This document shows positions 62,845-64,000 of a stretch of DNA of 64,000 nt, piece after piece (position 1 is the stretch's first letter; each line of letters opens with the position of its first letter). Under the pieces are notes generated by a model. It did no database searches. It worked only from the letters and a program-made list of their open reading frames with translations, and had not been told where the DNA came from. Where the stretch lies: NCBI GenBank assembly GCA_029557915.1, contig JAKQHS010000002.1, forward strand, positions 186,001-250,000. The letters run 5' to 3'. Source of the DNA: Bacteroidota bacterium (GTDB lineage: Bacteria; Bacteroidota; Bacteroidia; Chitinophagales; Saprospiraceae). The position numbers and the translations under genes were made by a program.

Positions 62845-63481
62845 GTTGACCCCCGAGCATATTGCCTATCGGTTGCTGCAAATAAAAGCAATTAAACTTA
62901 GTCCTCAAAAACCCTTTACCTGGGCATCCGGACTGAAATCACCCATTTATTGCGACAACCGGCTCATCCTGTCCTACCCGGAATTCCGGAGCCAGGTGGT
63001 CGATGCCTTCATCCGCGAATCAAGACCTTTTGTGCCTTTTGACGTCATTGCCGGGGTAGCCACCGGAGGGATTGCCTATGGAGCCCTGATTGCGGACCGG
63101 ATGGAATTGCCCATGATCTATGTCCGGTCGGAAGCCAAAGGCCACGGCCTCGGCAACCAGATCGAAGGCAGGCTGGAAGCAGGCCAGCGGGTCCTGGTGA
63201 TCGAAGATCTGTTGTCCACGGGCGGCAGCAGCCTCAAAGCGGTCCAGGCCCTTCGCGATGCGGGGGCAGTGGTTACCGGTCTGCTTGCTATTTTCTCCTA
63301 TGGTTTTGAAGCCTGCACCAGGGCCTTTAAAGAGGCAGAGGTCAAGGCTCAAACCCTGACCGATTACCCCACCCTGCTCCGGGTGGCCAGTTCCAATGAG
63401 GTGATCAGCCGGGATGATTTTGATCTGCTCCAATCCTGGAACAAGGACCCAAAAGCCTGGTCAGAAAAACATTCCGTTTAA
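62843..63481 (+). CDS. pyrE: orotate phosphoribosyltransferase
   Basis: 212 residues from ATG at 62843 (MLTPEHIAYRLLQIKAIKLS), the usual length. Substrate loop FTWASGLKSPIYCDNRLI, VAGVATGGIAYG, flexible loop YVRSEAKGHG, and PRPP loop VLVIEDLLSTGGSS. Makes OMP from orotate and PRPP in pyrimidine synthesis. Divergent from NUDIX with overlapping starts, so its promoter must lie inside the NUDIX coding sequence. Precedes the M42 peptidase gene by 18 bp. Confidence 0.95.
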   Translation: MLTPEHIAYRLLQIKAIKLSPQKPFTWASGLKSPIYCDNRLILSYPEFRSQVVDAFIRESRPFVPFDVIAGVATGGIAYGALIADRMELPMIYVRSEAKGHGLGNQIEGRLEAGQRVLVIEDLLSTGGSSLKAVQALRDAGAVVTGLLAIFSYGFEACTRAFKEAEVKAQTLTDYPTLLRVASSNEVISRDDFDLLQSWNKDPKAWSEKHSV

Positions 63482-63499
63482 CCTAATTTAAATTTTCGA

Positions 63500-64000
63500 A
63501 TGACACCACTCAGCTCCGAACAGTTTCTTGAAAATTATATCAACAATCCCTCTCCAACCGGCTTTGAAGTGAAGGGCCAGCAGCTCTGGCTCGAATACGT
63601 CAAGCCTTTTACCGATTCCTGGGAACTGGATGATTACGGGACCGCCTTTGCGGTGATCAATCCCGGGCAGGACTACCGGGTGGTCATCGAGGCCCATGCC
63701 GATGAAATCTCCTGGTTCGTCAACTACATCACCGACAACGGCCTCATCCACGTGATCCGTAACGGCGGTTCAGACCACCAGATTGCCCCATCCAAACGCG
63801 TAAACATTTTTACGGATAAAGGGATCGTGAAAGGCGTGTTCGGCTGGCCTGCCATACACACCCGTTCTTCGACCGCGGAAGACCCCAAATTGTCCATAGA
63901 AAACCTTTTTGTGGACGTAGGCGCCAAGGACAAGGAGGAAGTCGGTAAACTGGGCATCCATGTCGGATGCGTCATGACCTATGAGGATGACTTTTTTGTT
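63500..64000 (+). CDS. M42 family metallo-aminopeptidase, 3' truncated
   Basis: 167 residues visible to the window end, no stop. N-terminus EQFLENYINNPSPTGFE with the SPTGxE motif, VVIEAHADEISWFVNYI with the first metal ligand His and Asp, and PAIHTRSS, as in the M42/M20 aminopeptidases (FrvX, TET). These are cytosolic, zinc- or cobalt-dependent and often form dodecamers. The rest of the active site is beyond the window. Follows pyrE on the same strand. Confidence 0.88.
   Translation, partial: MTPLSSEQFLENYINNPSPTGFEVKGQQLWLEYVKPFTDSWELDDYGTAFAVINPGQDYRVVIEAHADEISWFVNYITDNGLIHVIRNGGSDHQIAPSKRVNIFTDKGIVKGVFGWPAIHTRSSTAEDPKLSIENLFVDVGAKDKEEVGKLGIHVGCVMTYEDDFFV

Overview
The window is chromosomal DNA from a member of the Bacteroidota, most likely of the Saprospiria (Lewinella/Haliscomenobacter-like); the phylum is well supported, the family is inference. 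Supporting signs: TAnnTTTG-type -7 promoter boxes in place of E. coli-type -10 boxes, almost no Shine-Dalgarno sequences, many lipoproteins, a C-terminal type IX secretion sorting domain, the fused DAHP synthase/chorismate mutase of this phylum, and a set of typical Bacteroidota families (DUF2807, DUF4920, SurA-type PPIase cluster). Gene density is high, genes often overlap by ATGA, and there are no insertion sequences, phage genes, rRNA or CRISPR arrays.

Layout. 0-11 kb: a lipoprotein fragment, a PolX-like protein with a decayed polymerase site, an LEA-like repeat protein, purM, a MATE exporter, a PLP decarboxylase/PhzF pair, a glycosyltransferase and recQ. 11-23 kb: a beta-barrel protein, an S8 protease, a SWIM zinc-finger protein, a GH13 lipoprotein, rlmH, rhomboid, an ABC ATPase with gatC, a deoxynucleoside kinase, an S9 peptidase and a lipoprotein carbonic anhydrase. 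23.3-27.5 kb: a complete phenylalanine/tyrosine operon (pheA, aminotransferase, tyrA, DAHP synthase-chorismate mutase) preceded by a promoter, a short leader peptide very rich in Tyr and Phe codons, and a terminator hairpin: a ribosome-mediated attenuator. 28-38 kb: DinB, DUF2807, mfd, a formylglycine-generating-enzyme-type lipoprotein, ykvA, rimM, a lipoprotein, mnmA and a phosphatase. 37.7-45 kb: an AraC regulator, an aldo-keto reductase and a molybdenum hydroxylase locus with two paralogous catalytic subunits around one [2Fe-2S] subunit. 45-46.2 kb: tRNA-Leu and tRNA-Gly with a nonsense-broken four-helix-bundle gene, among heptamer repeats. 46-55 kb: DUF4920, a secreted MORN-caspase protein, three parvulin/SurA-type periplasmic folding factors, rarA and a GDPD. 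55-60 kb: an ECF sigma factor, a protein whose layout fits a dual-membrane-spanning anti-sigma factor, and a lipoprotein, next to a T9SS-secreted protein made of the same kind of module. 60-64 kb: acyl-CoA dehydrogenase, a 179-bp tandem repeat, NUDIX and pyrE with overlapping start codons, and the start of an M42 peptidase.

A theme across the window is short tandem arrays (6, 7, 9 or 14 bp units) placed just after stop codons or tRNA 3' ends, often as inverted pairs, and sometimes running into coding sequence (GH13 signal peptide, Mfd C-terminus, region before rarA). The attenuator, the sigma/trans-envelope locus and these arrays are the parts most worth following up.
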